A stretch of 64,000 nt of DNA from Bacillus luti. GTDB lineage: Bacteria > Bacillota > Bacilli > Bacillales > Bacillaceae_G. The stretch is taken from assembly GCF_001884105.1 (NCBI RefSeq), contig NZ_MACI01000034.1, positions 1-64,000 on the forward strand, read 5' to 3'. Shown piece by piece: positions 37,032 to 45,558 of the stretch. Positions within the stretch are counted from its first letter, which is position 1. Each line of letters begins with the position of its first letter. A program made the position numbers and the translations under genes. The notes under the pieces were generated by a model. That model was given only the letters and a program-made list of their open reading frames with translations, was not told the DNA's origin and searched no databases.

Positions 37032-37205
37032 AATTTAATGAAGTGTTTACTACAAAAGGCCTAGGATGTAAGGATTTCTCATTAGTTTTCTTATTATTGG
37101 TCCGAGTTTTTCAAGCTATGACAAATGCTCTATGTCTGTATTATTTTCTCTTCCAATTACTATATGTTTTTAACATACTATTAACTATAAGGAGGGAGTG
37201 TAGAA

Positions 37206-38297
37206 ATGGAAGAAAAGAAAGTGACGTGGTTAGAACTCTTTTATGATTTGTTATTTGTGGCAGCGGTGACGGCTGCGACTCATGTTTTACTCCATGTTGA
37301 AGATGGTCATATCCATGCAGAGTATTTAGTAAAGTTTGTCCTAATTTTTATTCCAATCTGGTGGGCTTGGGTAGGGCAAACCATCTTTATTAACCGGTTT
37401 GGAAAAGATTTATTTCATCAACGAATCTTTTTGATCCTGCAAATGTTTTTTGTCCTAATAATGACATCAAGCTTATCCGCTGATTTTGATCCTTATTATC
37501 TTTCTTTTTTAATTGGCTATATTGGCTTAAGGGCAGTGACTGCAATCCAATATCTTATTGTCCAGCGTATAGAAGAGGGAGCTCGAAAAAAAGCAGCACT
37601 CTTTTTAGGAAGATATTTTTGGATTGGAATCGTTATTTCATTATTCTCCGTCTTTTTTGATTCTTGGATTCGATATGCTGCGTTGTATTTAGGAATTTTT
37701 ATCGATATTATTGTCCCACTGCTTGGAAGAAAGTGTTTAGAAAAAGTTCCTACAAATACAGCTCACTTGTTAGAGAGATTTGGTCTATTTTCCATTATTC
37801 TCTTTGGAGAAGCACTTATAAGTACTCTTGTGGTCATTCAACCTAAACAAGGAAATTGGGATTCAATAAGCTTCGCGATCATTTCATTTATCCTCATTAT
37901 TTCGATGTGGTGGCAATATTTCGATAACATGGAGAAGAAACTCGACAAGTCTAGACAAACTTCCGGTCAAATTATTATTTACGGTCATCTGTTTATTTTA
38001 ATGTCTTTGAGTATGGTTGCGGCATCCATTAGACTATTATTTTTAAATGAGGTCTATTATTCTTTTATCTTATATTTTGTTTTTGGTTCTGCATTGCTCT
38101 ATTTCCTATCAACTACAATTGTTTTCCATCAATACAGGTTTGAAAAACACCGTTTGAAAATTTATCATTTATGCTTGTTTTTAGGGATTTTAGCAGTCTT
38201 TTTTGTTATTAATTTGGTTGTAGTAGTACCAAATATTGTGATAATAGGGCAATTAACCCTATTTTTTATCATCTATGCTAAATTAACAACTACATAA
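37206..38297 (+). CDS. LtrA-family low-temperature-requirement protein
   Basis: A 363-residue membrane protein with about ten helices. It has the LtrA start signature KVTWLELFYDLLFVAAVTAA, the IPIWWAWVGQTIFINRF segment, and LLERFGLFSIILFGEAL in the middle helices. LtrA was linked to growth in the cold in Listeria; the molecular function is unknown. AAGGAGGGAG precedes the ATG. It is followed by IS3 remains. Confidence 0.9.
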   Translation: MEEKKVTWLELFYDLLFVAAVTAATHVLLHVEDGHIHAEYLVKFVLIFIPIWWAWVGQTIFINRFGKDLFHQRIFLILQMFFVLIMTSSLSADFDPYYLSFLIGYIGLRAVTAIQYLIVQRIEEGARKKAALFLGRYFWIGIVISLFSVFFDSWIRYAALYLGIFIDIIVPLLGRKCLEKVPTNTAHLLERFGLFSIILFGEALISTLVVIQPKQGNWDSISFAIISFILIISMWWQYFDNMEKKLDKSRQTSGQIIIYGHLFILMSLSMVAASIRLLFLNEVYYSFILYFVFGSALLYFLSTTIVFHQYRFEKHRLKIYHLCLFLGILAVFFVINLVVVVPNIVIIGQLTLFFIIYAKLTTT

Positions 38298-38330
38298 ATA
38301 AAAGCATCAAAAAACCAGTATCAAAACTTG

Positions 38331-38456
38331 AACCGCACCCCAATTGTTAGAAACAGTCTAACAATTGGGGTGCGGTTTTTTATGACTAAATTTAATTCCG
38401 AACAGAAAATAAATGCTGTAATACGTTACCAAAATGGAAGATTCGGGATTAATTAA
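38331..38456 (+). mobile_element. IS3-family (IS150-like) left-end and orfA remnant
   Basis: A perfect 21-bp inverted repeat (arms 38331-38351 and 38357-38377, containing CACCCCAATTGTTAGA) resembles the structured left end of IS150-group elements. It is followed at once by the orfA start MTKFNSEQKINAVIRYQNGR and a stop at 38454-38456. Only the first 24 codons remain. The hairpin also serves as a possible terminator for the LtrA gene. Confidence 0.7.
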
Positions 38457-38556
38457 TCGGGAACAGGAATGGAAAACAAAATACCTTTCATTGACTGAGG
38501 AAGGAAAAGAGTTTTTTAGGTTACTTAGGGGTATTTCCACATGCCCATCAACTTAA
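38434..38556 (+). pseudogene. C-terminal fragment of a MarR/PadR-like regulator
   Basis: This frame reads MEDSGLINREQEWKTKYLSL then TEEGKEFFRLLRG, typical of the wing and following helix of MarR-type repressors. Its last codons (STCPST, stop) come from the IS231-like end that begins at 38540. The original gene was truncated at the 3' side by that element and at the 5' side by the IS3 sequence. Confidence 0.6.
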
Positions 38557-39445
38557 GAGCTTTATAACACCCCAAAACAAAAAAAATTGACATTTTCACA
38601 TGAAGATGTCAATTTTCTCGTTTTGGAGGTATTTGTATTTCTTAACTTGATAGCGATGTGGCGGGCCCTCTAAATCAGCATCTCGAAAACAAAGGGACAT
38701 GCAGAATTAAAAAGAAATAAATTCAAGTAATTACCATCCAAGCCAAACAGTACCTTGGTGCCATGAACCATCTGTATTTACTAGAGTTACAACATAGTTT
38801 CCTGCTTTCATAGGACCAAAGTAATTATAAACATAATTACCACCACTCATTGGCCCTCCTGTTACATTATGGGTTACGGTGTTTCCTGATGATAAACTTT
38901 TTACTACAACTTTAAAATTAAAATTTTTATTATTTTGAATAGCTACTCCAATAGTTTCGTTGTCTGCTACAGATACAGTTTTTTTCACTTGAATTGATGT
39001 AGAAAAATTATAACTACCGGAATATCCCCAATCAAATGCTGCAGCTGCTTTTTCTCCAATAAGATTATTTTTATCAGAAAAATTTGGTACAAATGGTCTT
39101 TCGACTTCATTTGTATTTTCAACTATACTTTCAATTCTATCTGACATAGGTTTTACTGTATCAGCTGATGCTGCACCAATCCCCCCAGTTAATGCAATAC
39201 CTGTTGCTAATGCTCCGACTACTAATTTCTTGAACATAAAAAATCCCCCTTTAATAGTTTTGTAACTTACACCTCAAATGTATCATTTTTTACAAAAAAG
39301 AAAATATTTAGAATTTATAGAAATATTAGTTTAATTATTAAAAATATTCAGTCTTAAATTTATCAAAGTTTACACTCATAAATTACTGTAAAATAATGAA
39401 ATTTCCGTTTTTAGGATACTTGAAATTACTAACTTGATAGCAATG
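38540..39445. mobile_element. Candidate MIC231-like cassette with a secreted-protein gene
   Basis: The left end CATGCCCATCAACTTAAG (38540-38557) is a full IS231-type end; the right end ACTAACTTGATAGCAATG (39428-39445) is a diverged one. The flanks are GGGTATTTCCA (38529-38539) and GGGTACCGCCA (39446-39456), 8 of 11 identical. An inner right-end-like copy CTTAACTTGATAGCGATG lies at 38641-38658 but its flank does not match. The passenger is the minus-strand gene at 38731-39237. The boundaries are less certain than for the other cassettes. Confidence 0.5.
38731..39237 (-). CDS. Secreted hypothetical protein
   Basis: A 168-residue exported protein with a typical signal peptide (MFKKLVVGALATGIALTGGI, cleavage after ASA at about 25). 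A spacer at 26-65 precedes a beta-rich C-terminal domain (YNFSTSIQVKKTVSVADNET, IGVAIQNNKNFNFKVVVKSL, GNYVVTLVNTDGSWHQGTVW). The domain looks like a small beta-sandwich; the family and function are unknown. AAAGGGGGA precedes the ATG. It lies alone inside a candidate IS231-like cassette. Confidence 0.8.
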   Translation of the reverse strand: MFKKLVVGALATGIALTGGIGAASADTVKPMSDRIESIVENTNEVERPFVPNFSDKNNLIGEKAAAAFDWGYSGSYNFSTSIQVKKTVSVADNETIGVAIQNNKNFNFKVVVKSLSSGNTVTHNVTGGPMSGGNYVYNYFGPMKAGNYVVTLVNTDGSWHQGTVWLGW

Positions 39446-39539
39446 GGGTACCGCCAGCATTTTGGAAAAAAATCACGCTAAGCAAAAAAATAAGCCATCC
39501 ATTTGGACAGCTCCTTTACATAATTCTCGTTACAGGAAG

Positions 39540-39833
39540 TTATTCAATTAAACCAACTATATCAAGAAAAATTATAGTAGTTATCATTGCGATAACTGCT
39601 ATAAGAAATTTAAATCTGAATTTAATCTTAATACCTAGTTTATCTGGAATAAAATATATTCCCAACCCTATACTAATACGTCCTATTAATAAATATAATT
39701 GATATAAAAATTCGTTATTTATTTTTGCTTTAATATATATTTTACTGTAATCAAATAACAGGAAATATATTAGAATTATAATTAAGTAAAGAACAAATAA
39801 TTTCACACAGTTTCTCATTTTAGTTTTTCTCAA
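39540..39833 (-). CDS. Small hypothetical membrane protein
   Basis: A 97-residue protein with three hydrophobic segments (about 10-27, 43-60 and 73-93) and short basic loops. AAGGAG lies 11 bases before a TTG at 39833, which I take as the start; the first ATG (39818) is too far from the site. The family was not recognised. The very AT-rich sequence fits the surrounding element-rich region. Confidence 0.6.
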   Translation of the reverse strand: MRKTKMRNCVKLFVLYLIIILIYFLLFDYSKIYIKAKINNEFLYQLYLLIGRISIGLGIYFIPDKLGIKIKFRFKFLIAVIAMITTIIFLDIVGLIE

Positions 39834-40212
39834 AATACTTTATACTCCTTTTAGATGTTCAATCAATTTATAAATTTTGATCTATTATTTCTCCCTGTAT
39901 CTATGCCCAGAATTGTTTAAATATGTGATGCCCCCTTATTATCAAGACGTTCTCTATTATAATAGATTTGTGTAAGTAGGAAAGAGTTCCTCTTGTATAT
40001 TATATACACATCTAATTAACATAACGTCTCATTATCAGTAGTAACCACATCTCAGAAAGTCCTTCATATCAATAGTTTCCTGGCTTTCCGTTCCCTTCTT
40101 TGTATGCAAGGTTTCATACATTCCTGTCACAACAGTATTTGGAAGCTCAAACCGTTCTTGTAGTCTGCATGAGATCCTGCATATTCTTAGCCATATAAAA
40201 TCTGCGTTTTGC
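39834..40212 (-). pseudogene. Intergenic region with a gene remnant
   Basis: From about 40165 to 40035 the minus strand reads LQERFELPNTVVTGMYETLH then TKKGTESQETIDMKDFLRCG and YY, stop. This looks like the C-terminal part of a protein, but upstream frames are broken before the IS231 end at 40224. The family was not recognised. The stretch 39834-40030 shows only AT-rich sequence. Confidence 0.4.
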
Positions 40213-40340
40213 CGTCAGTACCCCATGCCCATCAAGCTAACCAAGTAAATTACTAGATACGAAATGATTCTTGTTTCAAAACTAGCAAGTGATAAAAAAA
40301 TAGGCATGCTAAAGAAGCCTATTAAAATACGATTTTTTCG

Positions 40341-41770
40341 CTAGGCAGCTTGTCTATGCTTCACCGTCGTTTTATACACAATCCCTAGAATATCAAAGAC
40401 AGTCATTTTCTTATACCGATGACATTTACGACCGTTCTTTTTGAGCAGTAGATAAAGACGATGCAAAATTTTCAAAAGTTCTTCTGTGCCAATGGCTATC
40501 GCTTGAAACAGTAACGGAAAGTAATCTTTAATCATATAAATCGCTTTGTATTCACTCAGCTCCTGCTTTGTTTTTTCAAGCAGAAACTGTCGCATTTGAA
40601 ACATCGTAGAAGAACAGAGGAGAATGCCGATGAGTTGTCCATATAAATGGCACTCTAGGCGTTCTCTTTTAATATTTTTACATTCATCAATTTCAAAAAT
40701 GACTTCCACGTTTTAAACAAAATTTCAATCTGCCAACGAAGTGAATACAGTGAGTGCACGTAGTTCGTTGGTACTCCTTCTAGAGACGTGTTCGTGATAT
40801 ATACATTCATACCCATTAAACGTTTACTTTTATCCTTCATGACAATGCCTTTTTTCTTTTCACGTATCGCTTGGTTTTTCAGGCGTGTTTGCGTTTGATC
40901 ATCGGTTAAACGATGGATAATGACACGTGCTGGGAGCTTCTGATTTTGTCCAATGTATGCCTCGGAAATTTCTATTGTTTCACCAGGGATTAGGCTCGAC
41001 ATCATTTGTGTCATATCAAGCTGTATGTATTCTGTTTGCTTTTTTAGCGTGCCGTTGTTGAAGTATTCTGGCTCAGGATTCTTGATATAAATGCGTGTAT
41101 TTAGCTTCAACCGCGAGATATAGTAAGCCTCTTTATCATGAATAGTTTGTAAGTCTCCTAAATCGAAGTAACCAAGATCACGTAAACACAAATCGCCCGC
41201 CTCTACGGTTTCAAGGCAGATGGTACCGTATGTTTTATCATTATTCTTTCCTGGACCAAGCTGCACGTTAAGAAATTGACCACTAAGTAAATCATATTCC
41301 AATTGGATTTTCACGCCTGCCGTATTACTACTTCCACCTGAACCTTGATAGTCAGTGGCGAAATGATCAGGCAGTTGAAACACTGTTGCATCTAAAATAC
41401 GGATACGATTGAAAGTAGAGATCATGTGTGCAGAAAGTGAGTGATTTGAACAGAGTTTTTGTTTGAGAAGAGAAGTAAAGACTTCTCGAAGAAATGCGAC
41501 AGCTGCTGGATTAAAGCGTTGATTCAGTCCTTCTGAGCTCATAAGTACCCCAGTGGAAACTTCTAACTGACTACACAATTGTGTAAGTGATGTGCTAGCA
41601 ATTTCTTGACTAAGCCATACGCAAAGGGCAATGAGTTCTTTTGCTTGATACTTACTAGATCGCTGTACAAAGCCAACTTGTTTGGCAATATCTTGTAGGA
41701 CCACTGGAGATAAAAAGTATTGTAGCTCTTGAGCGAAAAGATTCAATCTATTTGAAATGATAGGATTCAT
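40341..41770 (-). CDS. IS231-type transposase (IS4 family), frameshifted
   Basis: A DDE transposase of about 475 codons in two frames: 41770-40655, then 40709-40341. The first part has Asp in [11 protein letters not shown] (about 126), Asp in [11 protein letters not shown] (about 197) and the Y-R-E-K signature [15 protein letters not shown] (Glu about 348). The second frame continues [20 protein letters not shown] and ends HRQAA. The switch lies near 40690, after FKTWKSF. Some IS231 variants are reported to use two overlapping frames, so this may be programmed or a mutation. The start [20 protein letters not shown] at 41770 agrees with the relic at 45260 ([20 protein letters not shown]). Confidence 0.88.
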
Positions 41771-42003
41771 CAAAACGCCATCCTTTCTTATAAACTGTTT
41801 ACAATAAGCATAGCGTTTTTTCATTTTGAAGGTATGATTTTAACTTTGCTTGAAGGGAATGTGGAGGGACCACTTTAAACAACAGGAGTGATTTTTTCAT
41901 GAAGAAAAATGGATTTTTATGTTAAAATATTTAAAAGAATATAATAATTTTTATTTTTCTAACCGTTTGTATTGAATTATAAAATTTTTGGGGGAATAAT
42001 TTT

Positions 42004-42924
42004 ATGGTTAAACTAAGTGAAATAGTGTCTAAACTGGACATTGAACTTGATATAAAATCATTTGGGAAGGATTCTGCTTTCAGTCAATTCATACCAATGG
42101 TCTATGAACCTTTAAAGTTTGACTGGAAATCAGTTTTTGAAAAAGACTTTGTGGAATTATTTAATGGTCTAATGTTAAAAGGAGATGCAAATGTAAAGAA
42201 AATTTTTCTTGCCGTCTTCCCTACAGATGAAGTGTTGGAACGTTTTATAGAAGAAAGTAATAGCGGAGACTTACTTTTTATGCACCATCCCTTATTGATG
42301 GAATGTGGAGATCCAAAAGGAGTATGGGGCAAAGGTTTTGTTCCTATAAAAGAAAAATACATTAAACAAATAAAAGAAAAGGAATTATCATTCTATACAT
42401 GCCATGTACCGATGGATTATCATGCCAATTTAGGTACAAGTGTAGCTATTGCTAAACAATTAAATGCAGAAATTATTGATGGGTATTTAACAAGTTCTAT
42501 AAATAATGAAGACCTAGTTCTAATTTGTAACATTGAAGAAAAGAGTACAAGTGAACTAACTTCTCACTTAAAAGAAATATTCGATATTCCATATGTTGAT
42601 TTTGAAGGTAAGAACATAAATAACGTAAAGAAAATAGCTATCGTTGCAGGTTGTGGCGACAAAGTAAGTTGGATGGAGGAAGCTGAAAAAAGAGGAGTTC
42701 AAGCCTATATCACTGGCGAAATCCATTGCCATATTGATAACGAATATGGTAAACAAAGATACAAACAAATGATGGATTATGTTTCTAATACTTCGATGTC
42801 TTTAATCGGCGTTTCCCATTCAGCATCAGAATATCTGGTCCATAAAACATTGATGAAGGAATGGTTTGAGAATAACTTTGATATTGAAACAGTTTTAATT
42901 CCACAGGAAAAATGGTGGTTATAA
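42004..42924 (+). CDS. Nif3-like dinuclear metal-centre protein
   Basis: A 306-residue Nif3/YbgI-family protein. Metal ligands are seen in LLFMHHPLLM (His-His), FYTCHVPMDYH (His) and near the C-terminus in ITGEIHCH and GVSHSASEYLVHK (His/Glu). It is clearly diverged from the usual 370-residue Bacillus housekeeping protein. Nif3 proteins are putative metal-dependent hydrolases with no settled role. TGGGGGAAT precedes the ATG. It is the passenger of the IS231-type element 40224-43149, unusual for this family. Confidence 0.85.
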   Translation: MVKLSEIVSKLDIELDIKSFGKDSAFSQFIPMVYEPLKFDWKSVFEKDFVELFNGLMLKGDANVKKIFLAVFPTDEVLERFIEESNSGDLLFMHHPLLMECGDPKGVWGKGFVPIKEKYIKQIKEKELSFYTCHVPMDYHANLGTSVAIAKQLNAEIIDGYLTSSINNEDLVLICNIEEKSTSELTSHLKEIFDIPYVDFEGKNINNVKKIAIVAGCGDKVSWMEEAEKRGVQAYITGEIHCHIDNEYGKQRYKQMMDYVSNTSMSLIGVSHSASEYLVHKTLMKEWFENNFDIETVLIPQEKWWL

Positions 42925-42942
42925 AGTTATTAAGTGATATTT

Positions 42943-42975
42943 AAAAGAGCTTGGGAATTCAAGCTCTTTTTTGCG
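42943..42975 (+). terminator. Terminator of the Nif3-like gene
   Basis: AAAAGAGCTTG pairs with CAAGCTCTTTT around GGAATT, followed by T. It lies directly behind the Nif3-like gene. Confidence 0.9.
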
Positions 42976-43149
42976 AATTTAGCTGAGAATTATATCGTGA
43001 AAACTAGATGTTTTAGTCTGTGCTTATTGCTGAAGTTTTAGGTTTAGCACCCCAAAAATGAAAAAAACAAGCGGAATTTTCATAAATAACTGTAAAAAAG
43101 TAAAATTCTCGTTATGGGGGTGTCTTAAAATCTTAGCTTGATGGGCATG

Positions 43150-43160
43150 CGTCAGTACCC
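43150..43160. repeat. 11-bp target duplication, middle of three copies
   Basis: CGTCAGTACCC occurs identically at 40213-40223, 43150-43160 and 45559-45569. It bounds two IS231-type elements lying in tandem, with the middle copy shared. The length agrees with the 10-12 bp duplications known for IS231. Confidence 0.9.
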
Positions 43161-43424
43161 CATGCCCATCAACTTAAGGATTTAGAATTCCCCCCAAAAA
43201 TTATGAGTTTTTTGTTACAAGTTATCACAAAATTTCGTTTTTGGGGTAGTTTTATTTTCTTAGCTTGATTTCGATGAGCGGTACCTCATAAAGGCCCCTG
43301 ATACATGATTGATGTTTTGCCATTTGTAGAAAACAATCCACTTATACCATTTTAACAAGAAGAAATATCTCGTCCATGTTGTAATATTGGCTTACGTTAA
43401 GCTTGTGAAAAGATCATATTCATG

Positions 43425-43456
43425 TATAATACAATTGATGTATGATACAATAGTTG
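43425..43456. promoter_or_regulatory. Tandem 16-bp repeats at the MarR promoter
   Basis: TATAATACAATTGATG (43425-43440) is followed directly by TATGATACAATAGTTG (43441-43456), 13 of 16 identical. Each contains a TATRAT-like box. ACAA and TTGT at the outer edges also give an imperfect dyad. They lie within 20 bases of the MarR start and probably form promoter and operator. Confidence 0.6.
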
Positions 43457-43472
43457 TAGGAGGGTGAACTTT

Positions 43473-43919
43473 TTGAAAAGAGAAGATGCCTTAAAACTAA
43501 GAACAGATATTAAGAAAATGATTGTATTAACTGGGGTTTTTGAATCTCAAAATTTGCCCAATGGACCATTTGAAAAACCTTTACCAACTTCTCAAATGAT
43601 GGCGTTAGAGGAACTAGAGGTGGAAAAACTAACTGTTTGGCAACTATCCAATAAACTTAGATTAGAGACTTCAACTGTAAGTAGATTGGTAGATAAGTTA
43701 GTAAAAAAGGGGCTTATTTATCGTGAAGTAAATGAAAAAAATAGAAGAGAACTTTTTCTACACCTCACAGAAAAAGGTCACATAACTGTTAATTGCTTAA
43801 GAGAGCAATCTATTACATTTTATCAAAGTATTCTCAATAATTTATCAGAATCAGAACAAAAAATAGTTGTGGATGGTTTTGAATTATTTATTGATTCTAT
43901 TTCTAAGTCTTTTGATTAG
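43473..43919 (+). CDS. MarR-family regulator in the accA cassette
   Basis: A 148-residue winged-helix repressor: LTVWQLSNKLRLETSTVSRL at about 51-70 is the DNA-recognition region, followed by VDKLVKKGLIYREVNEKNRR (wing). AGGAGG lies 9 bases before a TTG at 43473; a GTG at 43464 abuts the site. It ends 32 bases before accA on the same strand, so it very likely controls that gene and itself via the tandem repeats at 43425. It is carried by an IS231-type cassette. Confidence 0.88.
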   Translation: MKREDALKLRTDIKKMIVLTGVFESQNLPNGPFEKPLPTSQMMALEELEVEKLTVWQLSNKLRLETSTVSRLVDKLVKKGLIYREVNEKNRRELFLHLTEKGHITVNCLREQSITFYQSILNNLSESEQKIVVDGFELFIDSISKSFD

Positions 43920-43951
43920 AGTGAGGTAAGTCATAACATTTGGAGGATAAA

Positions 43952-44896
43952 ATGAGTTTGCATTTTGAACGTCCTATTATTGAATTAAAAGAGAAATTTG
44001 ATGAATTAAAGAAAATTATGAAAGAAAATAATGTAGATTTATCGTCAGAAATTCATGAATTAGAAAAACGTTTAAATAAAATGCAAGATAAAATTTATTC
44101 TAATCTTACACCTTTTCAACGAGTTCAAATTGCAAGGCTACGTAACCGACCCACGACATTGGACTATATACCTTTATTGTTTACAAACTTTCTCGAACTT
44201 CATGGTGATCGATTATATGGTGATGATAAAGCAATGATAGGTGGTATTGCAAAATTTAAAGGAATGCCCGTTACGGTTATTGGTCATCAAAGAGGTAGAA
44301 ATACAAAGGAAAGTATAGAAAGAAATTTTGGAATGGCACATCCAGAAGGTTATAGAAAAGCGCTAAGACTTATGAAACAAGCTGATAAATTTAATCGCCC
44401 TATTATTACATTTATTGATACAATAGGCGCCTATCCAGGGATAGGGTCTGAAGAACGTGGAATTTCTGAAGCGATAGCTCGAAATCTATTTGAAATGGCT
44501 ACACTTAAAGTGCCAATTGTTTGTATTGTAATTGGAGAGGCATCAAGTGGTGGAGCTCTTGGCATTAGTGTCGGTAACCATATCCATATGTTAGAGTATT
44601 CATGGTACTCGGTAATTTCGCCAGAAGGAGCAGCATCTATCCTATGGAAGGACGCTAAGTATGCTCCAGAAGCTGCTGAACATATGAAAATTTCAGCAAA
44701 AGATTTAAAACATTTAGGAATTATTGATGAAATCATTCCTGAAATTAAAGGTGGAGCACAAAATGATATAAAATCACAGGCAAAAATGATTGAATCTGTA
44801 ATCGAATCATCTCTAAAAAAATTGATACTATTATCCTCGGAAGAGCTTATACAACAGCGATATGAAAAGTATAGACAAATAGAGAATTATAAATGA
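43952..44896 (+). CDS. accA: Acetyl-CoA carboxylase carboxyltransferase alpha subunit, cassette-borne
   Basis: A 314-residue AccA-type subunit of acetyl-CoA carboxylase, the enzyme making malonyl-CoA for fatty acids. It has the N-terminal coiled helix, the carboxyltransferase core ([88 protein letters not shown]), all apparently intact. No accD lies beside it, unlike the usual accD-accA pair. The context (own MarR gene, mobile cassette, AT-rich sequence) argues for a second copy and not the housekeeping gene (inference). TTTGGAGG precedes the ATG. A role as an inhibitor-tolerant replacement subunit is speculative. Confidence 0.9.
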   Translation: MSLHFERPIIELKEKFDELKKIMKENNVDLSSEIHELEKRLNKMQDKIYSNLTPFQRVQIARLRNRPTTLDYIPLLFTNFLELHGDRLYGDDKAMIGGIAKFKGMPVTVIGHQRGRNTKESIERNFGMAHPEGYRKALRLMKQADKFNRPIITFIDTIGAYPGIGSEERGISEAIARNLFEMATLKVPIVCIVIGEASSGGALGISVGNHIHMLEYSWYSVISPEGAASILWKDAKYAPEAAEHMKISAKDLKHLGIIDEIIPEIKGGAQNDIKSQAKMIESVIESSLKKLILLSSEELIQQRYEKYRQIENYK

Positions 44897-44944
44897 AAGT
44901 ATTTAAAGTCCGTATTACATTTCGGAGGATTCTCGCAAAAAAAT

Positions 44945-45207
44945 TCTAAATATTTTGTAAGCAACCTCTTAAACTGGGATATGCTGATACTATTACTCTA
45001 CAAAAGATGTGTGATCGGTATGGAAAATGAAAATTTGTTCAAATGGAAGCATTATCAGCAAGATATTATTTTGTTAACTGTACGTTGGTACGGTACAACT
45101 TAATTTTTCGTGATTTAGTAGAAATGATGAGGAACCAGGATTATCCTACCATTATGCTAGAAATATATATGTTATATTTTCTTTTCCACTACCTTTGCAC
45201 CAGAACC
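44945..45207 (+). mobile_element. IS6/IS240-type remnant
   Basis: The right end TTTGCACCAGAACC (45194-45207) is intact; the left end is degenerate. The inner sequence ATACTGATACTATTACTCTA-like block is shared with 13630-13660 and 36700-36720. The transposase start MENENLFKWKHYQQDIILLT, then VRWYGTT and a stop (from 45020) is the IS6 N-terminus. The rest is lost. It separates accA from the IS231 relic. Confidence 0.85.
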
Positions 45208-45558
45208 AAAAAATACGCTATTCTTTCTGTAGAATCATAGGAAAGGATGGCGTTTTTGTATGTATCTATCAATTTCTGACGAATTACAATTATTTGCTGA
45301 AGAATTATATGAACATCTTACCCCTTCATTTTTGGAAAATCTCATCGATATGAGAAGAAGACTGTTTTTGATATTATGGGTGTTGTTTATGAGTATAATG
45401 GGTTGAAAAAACAAAAGAAAGTTGCATAATTTAAAAAAGGAAACTTGTTAGGGTTTATTTGGTATGCATATTATTAAGAGTATGCTTCTATTTTAGGAAT
45501 GCTTTACCTCCACAAAATGAAAGTACACTTTGTTTTCATTTTTAAGTTGATGAGCATG
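45208..45558 (+). pseudogene. IS231 transposase relic with large internal deletion
   Basis: From 45260 it reads [20 protein letters not shown] then [11 protein letters not shown], the IS231 transposase N-terminus. It then jumps in another frame to [20 protein letters not shown] then KKVA, its very C-terminus. The upstream AAAGGATGGCGTTTTT block matches the start region of the intact copy at 41780. The IS231 right end follows at 45541-45558. Confidence 0.85.

Larger units (their letters stand above)
40224..43149. mobile_element. Composite IS231/MIC-type element with a Nif3-like passenger
   Basis: The ends CATGCCCATCAAGCTAAC (40224-40241) and CTTAGCTTGATGGGCATG (43132-43149) are inverted repeats, 17 of 18 matching and typical of IS231. 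CGTCAGTACCC lies on both sides (40213-40223 and 43150-43160), a perfect 11-bp target duplication. Inside are an IS231 transposase (minus) and a Nif3-like gene (plus). An inner right-end-like sequence CTTTGCTTGAAGGGAATG (41844-41861) may mark the former end of the plain insertion sequence. This is the modular transposase-plus-passenger form. Confidence 0.85.
43161..45558. mobile_element. MIC231-type cassette carrying marR-like and accA-like genes
   Basis: The left end CATGCCCATCAACTTAAG (43161-43178) and right end TTTAAGTTGATGAGCATG (45541-45558) are inverted repeats with 16 of 18 matches. Both flanks are CGTCAGTACCC. Inside are a MarR regulator, an AccA paralogue, an IS6/IS240 remnant and a deleted IS231 transposase at the right end. 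An inner end-like sequence CTTAGCTTGATTTCGATG at 43259-43276 makes a 116-bp mini-unit at the left side, but its own flanks do not match. The transposase relic means it can move only with help in trans. Confidence 0.85.

Noticed and set aside
36773-37246. A 157-residue open frame continuing through the IS6 remnant
   Set aside because: Only its first part resembles the transposase C-terminus; the rest is read-through of non-coding sequence into the LtrA start region.
38540-38658. A 119-bp stand-alone mini-element with IS231-like ends
   Set aside because: The flanks GGGTATTTCCA and TGGCGGGCCCT do not match; the right end at 39445 gives a better flank match.
40224-41861. A plain 1.64-kb IS231 ending at 41844-41861
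   Set aside because: The inner end has only 15 of 18 matches and no flank duplication, whereas the end at 43149 has 17 of 18 matches and a perfect 11-bp duplication. It is kept only as a possible former end.
41844-42003. A possible further gene or RNA between the transposase and the Nif3-like gene
   Set aside because: No frame, hairpin with T run or known RNA motif could be supported.
43161-43276. A 116-bp stand-alone mini-element with IS231-like ends
   Set aside because: Its right flank AGCGGTACCTC does not match CGTCAGTACCC on the left, whereas the larger cassette 43161-45558 has identical flanks. I treat it as an end module of that cassette.
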